Source: Lysobacter arvi
GTDB lineage: Bacteria; Pseudomonadota; Gammaproteobacteria; Xanthomonadales; Xanthomonadaceae
DNA: 64,000 nt
Reading direction: 5' to 3'
Assembly (NCBI GenBank): GCA_031216755.1
Contig: JARUHG010000001.1
Coordinates: 434,001-498,000, forward strand
Part shown: one piece after another, positions 1 through 8,893 of the stretch
Layout of the letters: each line of letters begins with the position of its first letter
Position numbering within the stretch: the stretch's first letter is position 1
Position numbers and translations under genes: made by a program
Notes under the pieces: generated by a model
The model's database searches: none
Seen by the model: the letters and a program-made list of their open reading frames with translations, nothing else
Told to the model about the DNA's origin: nothing

Positions 1-277
1 CGAATATCGTGCCGGCGCCGATGAACGATACGCCGGCGATGACCGCTTCGACCAGTCGCAACGGGTCGATGGTGAGGCGAAGCTCGCTGTCCAGCCGGTG
101 GTCGATGATCACCAGCTGACCGAGCCCGACCAGCAGGGCCGCCGCGCCGCCCACGAGCATGTGCGTGCGGAAGCCTGCGGGCCGGTTCTTCAATTCGCGC
201 TCGAAGCCCACCACGCCGCCCAGCAGCATCGCCACGGCGGCATCGCGCAGTACGACCAGTTGGAGGGTCCAGTCCAT
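1..277 (-). CDS. MgtC/SapB family membrane protein, N-terminal part (cut by window edge)
   Basis: Reading the minus strand from the ATG at 275-277 gives 92 residues without a stop before the window ends. The peptide starts MDWTLQLVVLRDAAVAMLLG and contains GFERELKNRPAGFRTHMLV followed by hydrophobic segments and SFIGAGTIF. The GFERE-x-RPAG-RTH block in the first cytoplasmic loop and the later FIGAGTI motif are hallmarks of the MgtC/SapB inner-membrane family. Family members are linked to Mg2+ limitation, acid stress and, in pathogens, inhibition of the F-type ATPase; which role applies here cannot be read from the fragment. An upstream GTG at 290-288 is out of frame, so ATG 277 is the best start. 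The gene is divergent from the GlsB-like gene at 405, with about 130 bases between them that should hold both promoters. Confidence 0.8.
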   Translation of the reverse strand, partial: MDWTLQLVVLRDAAVAMLLGGVVGFERELKNRPAGFRTHMLVGGAAALLVGLGQLVIIDHRLDSELRLTIDPLRLVEAVIAGVSFIGAGTIF

Positions 278-404
278 TCCGGCACGGTGGTGTCGAAGAT
301 GTGTAGGCGCCGTCACGGCCGCATTGGGTGCCACACACACCCCCCTCACGAGCCCATTCCTACCATCCGGCGCACCTTAGGACGGAGAGAGGAGGAGACA
401 CGCA

Positions 405-677
405 ATGGGCATCATCATCTGGCTGATCGTGGGCGGTATCGTCGGCTGGCTCGCCAGCCTCATCATGCGTCGCGATGCGCAGCAGGGCATCATCCTCAAC
501 ATCGTCGTCGGCATCATCGGCGCCTTCATCGGCGGCTGGCTGGGCGGCATGCTGGGTATCGGCGGCGGCGACATCAACGATGGCAACTTCAGCATCGCAG
601 GCCTGCTCCTGTCGCTGCTGGGCGCGGTGGTACTGCTGGCGATCGTGAATCTGTTCACCCGCGGCCGCGCGCGCTAA
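405..677 (+). CDS. GlsB/YeaQ/YmgE family stress-response membrane protein
   Basis: The 90-residue product has three hydrophobic segments (about residues 3-20, 28-52 and 65-85) separated by glycine-rich turns. The opening GIIIWLIVGGIVGWLASLIM and the middle NIVVGIIGAFIGGWLGG match the transglycosylase-associated (GlsB/YeaQ/YmgE) family of small stress-induced inner-membrane proteins, whose biochemical role is unclear. A strong purine-rich ribosome binding site (GAGAGGAGGAGAC) lies just before the ATG. The cupin gene begins six bases after the stop, so the two are probably co-transcribed. Confidence 0.85.
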   Translation: MGIIIWLIVGGIVGWLASLIMRRDAQQGIILNIVVGIIGAFIGGWLGGMLGIGGGDINDGNFSIAGLLLSLLGAVVLLAIVNLFTRGRAR

Positions 678-683
678 GGGCGC

Positions 684-1025
684 ATGAAGCACAAGCGGTT
701 CCGCTTCGGCCCGGGTTTCCGTGTCGCGTTCGATGTGCGCAAGGTGCAGGCGGCCGAAATGGTCATCGCACCCGGCGGCAAGGAAGGCGGACCGGACAAC
801 CGGCATCGCGGCGCCGACCAGTGGCTGTACGTGGTATCCGGCACGGGGCTGGCGATCGTCGAAGGACGTCGCCAGCCCCTGAAGGCGGGCAGCCTGCTGG
901 TCATCGAACGCGGTGAGCGCCACGAGATCCGCAATACCGGTCGCACGCGCCTGAAGACCGTGAACTTCTACTACCCGCCGGCGTACGACCGCGAAGAAGA
1001 GCCGCTGCCCGCCGGGCGCAGGTAG
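684..1025 (+). CDS. Cupin-domain protein
   Basis: This 113-residue protein is a single small cupin barrel. Cupin motif 1 appears as GGPDNRHRGADQWLYVVSG (about residues 36-54) and motif 2 as KAGSLLVIERGERHEIRN (about 67-84). His, Gln/Glu and the second-motif His are in positions that usually bind a divalent metal, though the first motif has only one histidine, so metal binding may be atypical. The substrate cannot be inferred. It starts six bases after the GlsB-like gene and probably shares its transcript. The end faces the convergent GIY-YIG-like gene with a gap of only nine bases. Confidence 0.75.
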   Translation: MKHKRFRFGPGFRVAFDVRKVQAAEMVIAPGGKEGGPDNRHRGADQWLYVVSGTGLAIVEGRRQPLKAGSLLVIERGERHEIRNTGRTRLKTVNFYYPPAYDREEEPLPAGRR

Positions 1026-1034
1026 CGCTTCGCA

Positions 1035-1655
1035 TCAGCGACGCCGCGCGTACCACTGTGCCAGCGCCTCTGGCAGGTGCTCGTCGACGTCGACGCCCAG
1101 CGCGCGATGCGCATCGAGCACGTCGAGGACCTGCTGGCGCAAGGCGGCGAGCATCGGCATCCGATCCAGATGCGACGGTTCGCCTTCGACGCGAGCGAGC
1201 ACGCCCAGTCCCCAGGAAAACAGCGCGGGCGCGCGGGCGCGCATCTGCGACTCCAGCCATGCGCGCATCGGCGCATGGACGGTGTGGCCCTCCTGCGCGA
1301 GCCGCTCCATGGCCCGGGCGAGCTGCGGGTACGCACCGCGGTACCACTCCGTGTGGCCGGCCGCCTGCAGCCGCACGGTGAGCGGCGCCGGCGCGCTGTG
1401 TTCGGCCAGGGCGCGTCCGAGTTCGAGTTCGAGCCGTCGCGCATCGCGAACCGTCTCGGTCTCCACCAGCAGGGCCCGATCCAGGTCGAAGAACTCGAAG
1501 AAGCGCGGATGCAGCGCCTGCATGCGTTCCAGCGGCTGCCGCGAGAAGCCCAGCTTCAGCAGATCCTCGTACGCGCACGGCAATACATACAGATGGCATG
1601 CGCCTTCGCTGACGCTTCGGGTGCGCTCGGGATCGCTCGTGCGAAGGAATGGCAT
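1035..1655 (-). CDS. GIY-YIG/T5orf172-like protein of unknown function
   Basis: The ATG at 1655 gives 206 residues. The N-terminal third reads CHLYVLPCAYEDLLKLGFS, then RQPLERMQALHPRFFEFFD, then an E-rich helix with a conserved-looking ETETVRDARRLE. This layout (LYVL / K-x-G-x-S-x-P-x-x-R-x-x-L / E) resembles the small GIY-YIG superfamily members related to T5orf172, which are putative nucleases. The canonical GIY and YIG tripeptides are not present, so catalysis is uncertain. The C-terminal half is helical and unrecognised. It is divergent from the topoisomerase IB gene, with about 90 bases between the two starts. The family call is moderate and the function unknown. Confidence 0.6.
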   Translation of the reverse strand: MPFLRTSDPERTRSVSEGACHLYVLPCAYEDLLKLGFSRQPLERMQALHPRFFEFFDLDRALLVETETVRDARRLELELGRALAEHSAPAPLTVRLQAAGHTEWYRGAYPQLARAMERLAQEGHTVHAPMRAWLESQMRARAPALFSWGLGVLARVEGEPSHLDRMPMLAALRQQVLDVLDAHRALGVDVDEHLPEALAQWYARRR

Positions 1656-1745
1656 ATGAACATCATCGCCGATCGCGCGTGAGCGCAGCCGGTGCGGGCC
1701 GGATCGCGACGCGTTCTTGATGCGTCGCTCCGGATGCTGGGTCGC

Positions 1746-2849
1746 ATGGCGAAATCCCGCAACATTCCCGCGCAGCGCAACGGTAACGGCGCGCCGAAGA
1801 ACGACGCCTGCCTCGCGGCGGCGAGCGACGGCGGGCTGGTCTACGTCAGCGATGGCGAGCCAGGCCTGCGTCGCATGCGATCGGGCAAGGGCTTCCGCTA
1901 CGTCGACGCGGACGGGCGGACCGTGCGCGACGCCGAGACGTTGGCGCGCATTCGTTCGCTTGCGATACCCCCGGCGTATCGCGACGTGTGGATCTGCCGT
2001 CGCGCGAACGGACACCTGCAGGCCTGCGGTCGCGACGCGCGGGGTCGCAAGCAGTACCGCTACCACCCGCGATGGCAGGAGGTGCGCGACTCGCGCAAGT
2101 TCGAACGCGTCGTCGCCTTCGCCGCCGCGCTGCCACGCCTGCGTCGCGCGTTGCGGCGCGATCTGGCGCGTCCGGGACTGGGACGCGAGAAGGTGCTGGC
2201 GATCGTCGTGTCGGTGCTGGCCGATACACTGGTTCGCATCGGCAACGTGGAGTACGCACGAGGCAACAAGTCCTACGGCCTGACGACGCTGCGCAATCGC
2301 CACGTCGAGTTCCTGGGCGGCGGTCGCGCGCACCTGCACTTCCGCGGAAAGAGCGGGCTCGAGCACGACATCGTCCTGGACGACGCGCGCCTGACCAAAC
2401 TCATGCGCCGCTGCCAGCAACTGCCGGGCCAGTTGCTGTTCCAGTACCTGGACGACGATGGGCAGCAGCAACCCGTCGATTCCGGCATGGTCAACGATTA
2501 CCTGCGCGAGGCGATGGGCGCGGACTTCACCGCCAAGGATTTCCGCACCTGGGGCGGCACGCTGGTGGCGATCCGGCTGCTGGCCGAGCGCGAAGTCCCG
2601 TTGCGCGAAGACGGCGCGATCAAGGTCACCGCGCTGCCTGCGGTCCGCAACGAGGTGATCAAGGAAGTGGCGCAGGTGCTGGGCAACACGCCTGCGGTGT
2701 GCCGCAAGTCCTACATCGACCCGACGGTGTTCGAGTGCTGGGAGGACGGCCGCCTGCAGCGGGCCGTGGTCGGGGCCCGCGGCGATCGGCAATGGGAACA
2801 GGCGGCGCTGCGGCTGCTGCGGCGGACGCGCAGGACGAACCGCCGCTGA
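1746..2849 (+). CDS. DNA topoisomerase IB (poxvirus-like)
   Basis: The 367-residue protein relaxes supercoiled DNA by a 3'-phosphotyrosyl intermediate without ATP. Diagnostic blocks are seen in order: GFRYVDADGRTVRD near the N-terminus, IPPAYRDVWICRRANGHLQA, RIGNVEYARGNKSYGLTTLR (catalytic-Arg region), FRGKSG (catalytic-Lys hairpin), DFRTWGGT (second catalytic Arg and active-site region) and CRKSYIDP, whose tyrosine (residue 323) is the nucleophile. Length and order match bacterial members of the pox-type family. A GTG at 1692 and an ATG at 1734 are possible earlier in-frame starts; ATG 1746 is preferred because it begins the conserved-length protein. Confidence 0.9.
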   Translation: MAKSRNIPAQRNGNGAPKNDACLAAASDGGLVYVSDGEPGLRRMRSGKGFRYVDADGRTVRDAETLARIRSLAIPPAYRDVWICRRANGHLQACGRDARGRKQYRYHPRWQEVRDSRKFERVVAFAAALPRLRRALRRDLARPGLGREKVLAIVVSVLADTLVRIGNVEYARGNKSYGLTTLRNRHVEFLGGGRAHLHFRGKSGLEHDIVLDDARLTKLMRRCQQLPGQLLFQYLDDDGQQQPVDSGMVNDYLREAMGADFTAKDFRTWGGTLVAIRLLAEREVPLREDGAIKVTALPAVRNEVIKEVAQVLGNTPAVCRKSYIDPTVFECWEDGRLQRAVVGARGDRQWEQAALRLLRRTRRTNRR

Positions 2850-2852
2850 GGC

Positions 2853-3182
2853 TCAGTCCACGTTGCGCTCGCGTTCGATCACCGCGTCTGATTGCGCGAT
2901 CAGGCTGAAGTCGTGGCCGGTGAGCCGCGCGATCAGCTCCGAACCCCGGATCGTCGGCTCCCAACCGCTTCCATCGAAAACGGTGAAACCCAGTTCGACG
3001 AGGCGATCCATGACGCCTGGCGCCATCAGTGCGCGTTCCCATGCGAACAACTGGCTGCGGTGACGCAGCGCGAGCAGCGCGAAACGTTCCTCCTGGCTGA
3101 GTTCGTTCCCGGCAAGTCGGCAGGCTCTGAACATGGATGCGTTCGATACGGCGGGACCGCCAGCGTCTCGCAACGCAGGCAT
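2853..3182 (-). CDS. Hypothetical protein
   Basis: The frame encodes 109 residues and converges on the topoisomerase gene, ending four bases from its stop. No family is recognised. The sequence is soluble and mixed alpha/beta in character, with ELSQEERFALLALRHRSQLF suggesting a helix and a charged ending ERERNVD. Codon use is like the neighbours. A second in-frame ATG at 3134 (MFRACRLAGNEL) could be the true start. The upstream side opens onto a long non-coding stretch before the adhesin gene. Confidence 0.5.
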   Translation of the reverse strand: MPALRDAGGPAVSNASMFRACRLAGNELSQEERFALLALRHRSQLFAWERALMAPGVMDRLVELGFTVFDGSGWEPTIRGSELIARLTGHDFSLIAQSDAVIERERNVD

Positions 3183-3728
3183 GTCCTGTCATCAGACAAG
3201 TCCGAAAGCGCAAATTTCGCGAGGGGGCGCTCGACGGAGGCGCATAAGACAAATCTGAAATTCAACGGCGCGCATGCGTCTACCTGATCCGCGCGGTGCG
3301 CTCAACCGCACGAAGATGCGGGAAAGCCAATTTCCTTGCGTTGCCGCAAATCTTTCAACGAAAAGTTCTTCCAGGACCGGAGGGGTCCGGCGTTTACGAT
3401 GGGAGCGTTCCGGTGTCTGGTCTGTTCCGGCGACGCGCGCATCGGGGCTGAATTGGCGATGGCTGCGCCGGCAAGTTGTTCGCAGATCGTGCCTCGGGAC
3501 GGCGCCGATGCTCTCAATGAGCGGTGTCCGGCTGCAGCGGTCAGCGAACCTCGCTGGGTTGTAGGAGTTGCGTTGAACTATCCGCATCTGCACACGCACG
3601 ATCCATAAGAACCATTGCATGGAATCGCGCGTGTGCCGGGAGCCTCGGTGTCGTGCTTGGCCGCCGCATTCGCGTGCCGGCGGTCGATCACTTGTATCAC
3701 TTCCCCCCAAACAAGCGAAGTTCAAACC
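3183..3728. other. 546-base intergenic region upstream of the adhesin
   Basis: No convincing gene is present on either strand; open frames here are short and lack family signatures. The stretch is less GC-rich than the coding DNA around it, as expected for a regulatory region. It should contain the promoters for the adhesin (rightward) and the small hypothetical gene (leftward). A minor hairpin, GGACC-n6-GGTCC-like, occurs near 3373-3388. No clear -35/-10 pair could be chosen by eye. Confidence 0.5.
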
Positions 3729-6700
3729 ATGCAATCCGAGCAGATCCAGATTCTCATCGCCAATGGACGCACGCCGCAGCGTCTTACCGCCCTCGATCAG
3801 GGCGTGACCGCATTCGAAGCGGTCGTTGGCGCCACGTACCGCCTCGTCAACCGGGACACCGGTGCCGGGTCGGAAATCGCGAATTTCAAGCGCACCGGAA
3901 AGGACCTCGAGATCTTCCTTGAAGGTTTCGGCGGCAAGCAGCCCGATGCGCTCATCCGCAACTTCTTCGGTAGCCAGGCCAGCATCGCCGGCCTGGATGC
4001 CAACGCGGCACAGCAGTTGGGCCAGTTGCCCGATGGCGCGGCCGCGCGGTACTCGATGGTGGCCGGTTCGTCCGCTCCGCTGGGTGCTACCGCCTCGGCG
4101 AGCGTTGTAAACGCAGCCACGCTGGGTGCGCAGGCACGGGCCGGCGACACGGTCGACACCGCCGTGCAGCACGCTTATCAGGTGGTCTCGCCGGTTCCGC
4201 CCACCTTCCGCGTCTGGGACGATGTCGGCGCCAGCACCGGTTTGCTCATGCAGTACCAGAAGACCGACGACACGCGGCCGACGCTCAACGGCCACGGCAA
4301 GCCCGGCGACATCCTCCGCATCTATGTCAACGACGCGCAGGTCGGTACCGCGCAGGTGCGCGCGGACGGGTCGTGGTTCTTCACGCCCGCGAACCCGCTG
4401 GCCGAAGGCACGCAAACCTTCACGGTGGCCACGGTCGACGCGGCCGGTCGCGAAATCGCGCGTTCGGCGCCCTACGCGATCGTGATCGAATCGGCCGGTC
4501 CGGTCGTTCCGGATGCTCCCGTCGCACCCGCGTTCGGCATTCATGACGATGTCGGTGCCAGCACCGGTCTGGTCGCGCCGAACCAGAACACCGACGACAC
4601 CCAGCCGACCGTCAGCGGTCGTGGCCGCCCGGGCGACACGATCCACGTCTACGCCAACGGCAACGAACTGGGCTACGTCGTCGTAGCCGATAACGGCATG
4701 TGGTCGTTCACGCCAGCGGCTGCACTGGCAGCGGGTCCGCAAACCTTCACCGTGGTCGCCGTCGATGCCGCTGGGCGCGCAAGCGCGCCGTCGGCCCCCT
4801 ACACGATCGTCATCGAATCGGCCGGTCCGGTCGTTCCGGATGCTCCCGTCGCGCCCGCGTTCGGCATTCATGACGATGTCGGTGCCAGCACCGGCCCGGT
4901 CGCGCCGAACCAGAACACCGACGACACCCAGCCGACCCTCAGCGGTCATGGCCGCCCCGGCGACGCGATCCACGTCTATGCCAACGGCAACGAACTGGGC
5001 TACGTCGTCGTAGCCGATAACGGCATGTGGTCGTTCACGCCCGCGACTGCACTGGCAACGGGTCCGCAAACCTTCACCGTGGTCGCCGTCGATGCCGCCG
5101 GGCGCGCAAGCGCGCCGTCGGCCCCCTACACGATCGTGATCGGAACCGCGCCGGCCATGCCGACGCTGACCATCGATGCGATCGCCGGCGACGACGTGCT
5201 CGACACCGCGGAAGCGGCGAGCCTCCAGACCATCAGCGGATCGGCCACGGGCCCGTTCAAGGCCGGCGATACGGTGACGTTCATGCTGAACGGCCACTTC
5301 TACAGCGCGGCACTGGACGCATCGGGCCACTGGAGCGCGCAGGTGGCGGGCGCCGACCTCGCGGCGGAAAACCGCATCTACGCCACCCTGATGGGGCGCG
5401 ACGGCAATGGCGACGTCGTCGTCCTGCATGCCGACCGCGCCTACCGCTTCGATCCGACGCCGTCGGGCACGACGCTGACCATCGACACCGTTGCTGGCGA
5501 CGACGTGCTTAACGCCGCCGAAGCGGCCGCCCAGCAGGTTATCGCCGGTAAGGTGGTGGGTCAGTTCACCGCAGGCGATCTGGTCACCTTCACGTTGAAC
5601 GGCACGACCTACAGCGCGGCGGTAAGCGCATCCGGCGACTGGCACGCGCAGGTGGCCGGCGCCGATCTGGCGAAGGGCACGTCCATCGACGCCACGCTGG
5701 TCGCGCACGACGCGGCGGGCAACGGCGTCAGCGTGACCGCCAGCCGTGCCTACACGGTCGACACGTCCGCGCCGATGGCGACGCTGACCATCGACGCGAT
5801 CGCCAACGACGACGTCCTCGACGCCGTCGAAGCGGCGACGAGCCAGACGGTCCGCGGCAAGGTGACGGGCGAGTTCACTCCGGGCGACATCGTCAGCTTC
5901 ACCTTGAACGACCACCTCTATAGCGCGATCGTCGACGCATCGGGCGCGTGGCGCGTGACGGTGCCCGGTGCCGATCTGGCGACGGCCACCGGCATCCACG
6001 CCACCCTGATGGCCCACGACGCCGCCGGCAACATCGGCGCCATCACGGCCGATCGCGCCTACACCCTCGATCTGGTCGCGGGCCCGACCACGCTGACCAT
6101 CAACACGGTGGCCGGCGACGACGTCGTCGACGTCGTGGAAGGCGCGGCGGAACAGACCATCAGCGGCACGGTGACCGGCCAGTTCATCGCCGGCGACATC
6201 GTCAGCTTCACGCTGAACGATCACGCGTACAGTGCGGCGGTGGACGCATCGGGCTTCTGGAGCGTGGCGGTGGCCGGGACGGATCTCCTCCAGGGCAACA
6301 GCATCAATGCCACGCTGGTGGCGCACGACGGAGCGGGCAACGCAACGATCGTGACGGGCAACCGTCCGTACACGCTCGAACTGGCGCCGCCGACCGCGAC
6401 GCTGACCATCGTGTCGGTGGCCGGCGACGACATCGTCAGCGCGGCTGAAGCCTCGGGTGCCGTCAACATCACGGGCACGTCCACCGGCGCGCGTGCCGGC
6501 GATGTGGTCACCTTGACCATCAACGGCAAGCAGTACAGCACCACCGTCGACGAGTCGGGCTTGTGGACGATGACCGGCGTCCCCGGCAGCGACTTGGCGG
6601 CTGACGCCGACGCGACGGTCGAGGGCACGCTGCGCGCCACCGATGTGGCCGGCAATGCGACCGATGTGACGAGCTCGCATGCCTACACCGTGGTCGGCGA

Positions 6701-8243
6701 CGTGCCGGCGCTCACCGCGACCGTGTCGATCTCCCGCATGACGAAGGACAGCGGCGTGAGCCAGTCGGATTGGCTGACCAACAATGGCGATGCCGGCCGT
6801 CTGATCAGCGGCACCATCGCCGGCAAGCTGAACACGGGCGACAAGGTGCAGGTGTCCACCGATGGCGGCATCACCTGGCAGGATGCCTACGTTTCGCCGC
6901 TGTCCGGCAACCACTGGCATGCGATGGACATCAACGCCCATCGCGGCGACTGGACCATCCTGGCGCGCGTCGTCGACAGCGACGGAACCGCCGGTCCCAT
7001 CGCCTGGCAGGCGGTCACGCTCGACACGATGCGTCCGAATGCGGTAGCCGAGGTCGTCGCGTCCGCCGACAACGGGTTGACCGTGGGCCTGGAAGGCTAT
7101 CCGGTCGTCGCCGGCGACATCCTCGACCTTCAGCAGAACGGCAGGCACGTGCAACATGTGCTGACGGCGGCGGAAGTCGCGGCGAAGTCGGTGACGATCG
7201 CGTTGCCGCAGGGCATGGACCCGCACGCGCTGTCGATCAGCACGATCGATCAGGCCGGCAACATCTCGCAGGCGTACCGGACGGCCCAGCTGCCGTACAT
7301 CGGCTTCGAAGGCACGTCCTTCAACGGTGCCGTGTGGCAGATCCCCAACTCGAACGTCACCGTGATGGCGCCCGGCGGCATGTACACGGCGAACGCCGCC
7401 AACGGCGTGCAGGAGGGCGAGACGTCGCTCTTCGTGAGCCAGCAGGATCCCGTCCGCTTCGACCTCGGCCAGCTGACCCGGTCGGTGAGCTTCCGTTACG
7501 GAAGCAACAACGATGAGAACGCCTACGTGGCCTTCTACGATGCGACCGGCCACGAGATCGGTCGCGAGGCCTTGGCGCTGGGCGTCAACGAGGTGAACTT
7601 CACCGTGTCGCCGATCACGAACGCGATCGCCAGCTTCACGATCTTCGCTCCGGGGAGCTCGGACTACGCCGCGATCGACGCGATCACGATCGATGCCGGT
7701 GCGTCGTGGGCTGCCGAGCAGCCGCTGGCGCAGACGATCGTCTCGAACTCCAGCGATTACTACGGCACTGAGGTCGAGAACGTCTTCCGCGTCGCCGATG
7801 CGCAGGTGCTGGGCACGACCGGTGTCCACGGCAATGGCGGGACGGACACGCTCATGCTGACCGGTTCGGGCCAGACGCTGACGGCGAACGCGCTGATCGG
7901 TGGCGGCAAGCTCGATGGCGTCGAGGTGCTCGACATCACCGGCACCGGCAACAACACGCTCGACCTGACGATCGGCGACGTGTTGAGCCTGGGCAAGAAG
8001 GACCTGTTCGTTGCCGACGGGCACGTGCAGCTGATGGTCCAGGGCAACGCGGGCGATGTGCTGGAGTTGGGCGACCTGCTGCCCGACGGCGTGGATCCGG
8101 GCAACTGGGCGAAGGACCACGTCGAGAGCATCGGCGGCATCGACTACGACGTGTACCGCTTCGCGACGACGAACGGTTCGGTCTTCAACAACGTCGAGGT
8201 GTTCGTCACCGAGGGCGTGCTTGTGGACCGCACGCACGGCTGA
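3729..8243 (+). CDS. Large repetitive Ig-like adhesin, type I secretion substrate (Bap/LapF-like)
   Basis: The 1504-residue protein is a predicted secreted or surface adhesin. There is no Sec signal peptide. Residues 1-115 (YRLVNRDTGAGSEIANFKR, GKDLEIFLEGF, LIRNFFGS) resemble the BapA/LapF-type prefix domain. Residues 155-478 contain three Ig-like units, the last two nearly identical. Residues 479-993 contain five units of exactly 103 residues starting TLTI(D/N/V). A further Ig-like unit (SISRMTKDSGVSQSD) and a beta-rich domain near 1190-1320 follow. The last 170 residues are acidic and rich in G, L, V and D, typical of type I secretion C-termini, with only one RTX-like motif (GNGGTDTLM). The ABC/HlyD/TolC genes begin 650 bases downstream, in order. 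The in-frame TTG/ATG upstream at 3615 is rejected because the peptide before 3729 is not family-like. No LapG-type cleavage site is obvious. Confidence 0.85.
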   Translation: MQSEQIQILIANGRTPQRLTALDQGVTAFEAVVGATYRLVNRDTGAGSEIANFKRTGKDLEIFLEGFGGKQPDALIRNFFGSQASIAGLDANAAQQLGQLPDGAAARYSMVAGSSAPLGATASASVVNAATLGAQARAGDTVDTAVQHAYQVVSPVPPTFRVWDDVGASTGLLMQYQKTDDTRPTLNGHGKPGDILRIYVNDAQVGTAQVRADGSWFFTPANPLAEGTQTFTVATVDAAGREIARSAPYAIVIESAGPVVPDAPVAPAFGIHDDVGASTGLVAPNQNTDDTQPTVSGRGRPGDTIHVYANGNELGYVVVADNGMWSFTPAAALAAGPQTFTVVAVDAAGRASAPSAPYTIVIESAGPVVPDAPVAPAFGIHDDVGASTGPVAPNQNTDDTQPTLSGHGRPGDAIHVYANGNELGYVVVADNGMWSFTPATALATGPQTFTVVAVDAAGRASAPSAPYTIVIGTAPAMPTLTIDAIAGDDVLDTAEAASLQTISGSATGPFKAGDTVTFMLNGHFYSAALDASGHWSAQVAGADLAAENRIYATLMGRDGNGDVVVLHADRAYRFDPTPSGTTLTIDTVAGDDVLNAAEAAAQQVIAGKVVGQFTAGDLVTFTLNGTTYSAAVSASGDWHAQVAGADLAKGTSIDATLVAHDAAGNGVSVTASRAYTVDTSAPMATLTIDAIANDDVLDAVEAATSQTVRGKVTGEFTPGDIVSFTLNDHLYSAIVDASGAWRVTVPGADLATATGIHATLMAHDAAGNIGAITADRAYTLDLVAGPTTLTINTVAGDDVVDVVEGAAEQTISGTVTGQFIAGDIVSFTLNDHAYSAAVDASGFWSVAVAGTDLLQGNSINATLVAHDGAGNATIVTGNRPYTLELAPPTATLTIVSVAGDDIVSAAEASGAVNITGTSTGARAGDVVTLTINGKQYSTTVDESGLWTMTGVPGSDLAADADATVEGTLRATDVAGNATDVTSSHAYTVVGDVPALTATVSISRMTKDSGVSQSDWLTNNGDAGRLISGTIAGKLNTGDKVQVSTDGGITWQDAYVSPLSGNHWHAMDINAHRGDWTILARVVDSDGTAGPIAWQAVTLDTMRPNAVAEVVASADNGLTVGLEGYPVVAGDILDLQQNGRHVQHVLTAAEVAAKSVTIALPQGMDPHALSISTIDQAGNISQAYRTAQLPYIGFEGTSFNGAVWQIPNSNVTVMAPGGMYTANAANGVQEGETSLFVSQQDPVRFDLGQLTRSVSFRYGSNNDENAYVAFYDATGHEIGREALALGVNEVNFTVSPITNAIASFTIFAPGSSDYAAIDAITIDAGASWAAEQPLAQTIVSNSSDYYGTEVENVFRVADAQVLGTTGVHGNGGTDTLMLTGSGQTLTANALIGGGKLDGVEVLDITGTGNNTLDLTIGDVLSLGKKDLFVADGHVQLMVQGNAGDVLELGDLLPDGVDPGNWAKDHVESIGGIDYDVYRFATTNGSVFNNVEVFVTEGVLVDRTHG
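4488..5141 (+). repeat. Two tandem 327-bp units in the adhesin gene
   Basis: Units begin at 4488 and 4815 with the same bases (GAATCGGCCGGTCCGGTCGT) and differ at only a few positions. Each encodes a 109-residue Ig-like domain (VPDAPVAPAFGIHDDVGAST...APYTIVI). The near-identity points to recent duplication. A more diverged third copy precedes them from about 4195. Confidence 0.9.
5163..6707 (+). repeat. Five tandem 309-bp units in the adhesin gene
   Basis: Units start at 5163, 5472, 5781, 6090 and 6399, an exact 309-base (103-residue) period. Each begins TLTI and carries the motifs GDD(V/I)(L/V/I), AGD-x-V-x-(F/L)-x-(L/I)-N and AYT. Sequence divergence between units is clearly greater than in the 327-bp pair, so this array is older. 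The fifth unit is the most diverged. Confidence 0.9.
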
Positions 8244-8263
8244 TCGGTTAGGCAGGAAAGAAG

Positions 8264-8292
8264 GAAGGGGCCGGGCCATGCCCGGCCCCTTC
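8264..8292 (+). terminator. Hairpin terminator after the adhesin gene
   Basis: A perfect 13-bp stem GAAGGGGCCGGGC (8264-8276) with loop CAT pairs with 8280-8292. It lies 20 bases after the stop codon. There is no long T tract, so it may act with Rho or be an mRNA-stabilising stem. It would separate the adhesin from the secretion operon. Confidence 0.7.
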
Positions 8293-8893
8293 GCATGATC
8301 GGAATGTGACACCGGTGCGCTGCATCGCGCCGCGACGCAGCTGGATTCGTCGCGACGACCCGTCCGCCGCCGTCCGTCGGACGCACGGCGCAGGCTCCGT
8401 CCTTTCGTCGCGAGCGTCGTCGCGCCATATGGAGCTCCCTGGGGCGTTGTGGCACTGTTCGTGTGACGCGCGACAAGCGCTCCGTGCTCGACGAACGTTC
8501 AGGCGGCCCAATTGCCGCCAAGCCGCGCGGTCAGGCACTTTCAGAAACCTCCCATTCGTCCGGTGTGACGATCTTTTTAGTATTTGTCACATCCGTCCGG
8601 TGCGACTTCGGCTCGATGTCGGAAAGACGGCCGCGCCCCGCGCCCCGTGCATGCGCACCGATCCGGCCGCGTCTCGAAACACACAGGACGAGAACCGCTG
8701 CAGCCCCGCGTCCAGCGTCGCGCGTTTCTGGCGATGACCCAGCCGACGCCGCCGGTGGAAAACGCGTCTGTCGTTTTTGGGGCCGTAGTACGACGCCAGC
8801 TCAAGTCTGCCAATCGCCGCATGCATCCGCACGATCGCGCGCGGCCGAGGGTTCGAGCCGAACAAACTTACCAACCGGATTGAAGGTGCCCAG
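8293..8893. other. 601-base intergenic region before the secretion operon
   Basis: No gene is supported on either strand. The stretch contains the only clearly AT-rich patch nearby (around 8571-8591) and repeated motifs described separately, so it probably carries the promoter of the ABC-HlyD-TolC operon. A good ribosome binding site (GAAGGTG) ends seven bases before the ATG at 8894. Confidence 0.5.
8554..8606. promoter_or_regulatory. Paired direct and inverted motifs in the operon leader
   Basis: The 16-base motif ATTCGTCCGGTGTGAC at 8554-8569 recurs as ATCCGTCCGGTGCGAC at 8591-8606. Overlapping them, TGTGAC (8564-8569) and GTCACA (8586-8591) form an inverted pair around an AT-rich core with TTTTTAGTATTT. 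This looks like a transcription-factor binding region, but the half-site spacing (18 bases between TGTGA and TCACA) does not fit the usual CRP/Clp site of six. Confidence 0.35.

Noticed and set aside
3729-4130. LapG-type proteolysis site in the adhesin N-terminus
   Set aside because: No TAAG or equivalent di-alanine motif in a suitable position could be identified with confidence.
3192-8312. A 1706-residue open frame opposite the adhesin gene
   Set aside because: It mirrors the repeats of the plus-strand gene, has no family signature, and arises from high GC content; the adhesin frame has clear domains and secretion context.
8564-8591. Canonical CRP/Clp binding site
   Set aside because: The TGTGA and TCACA halves are 18 bases apart, not six, so it is reported only as an unassigned inverted motif.
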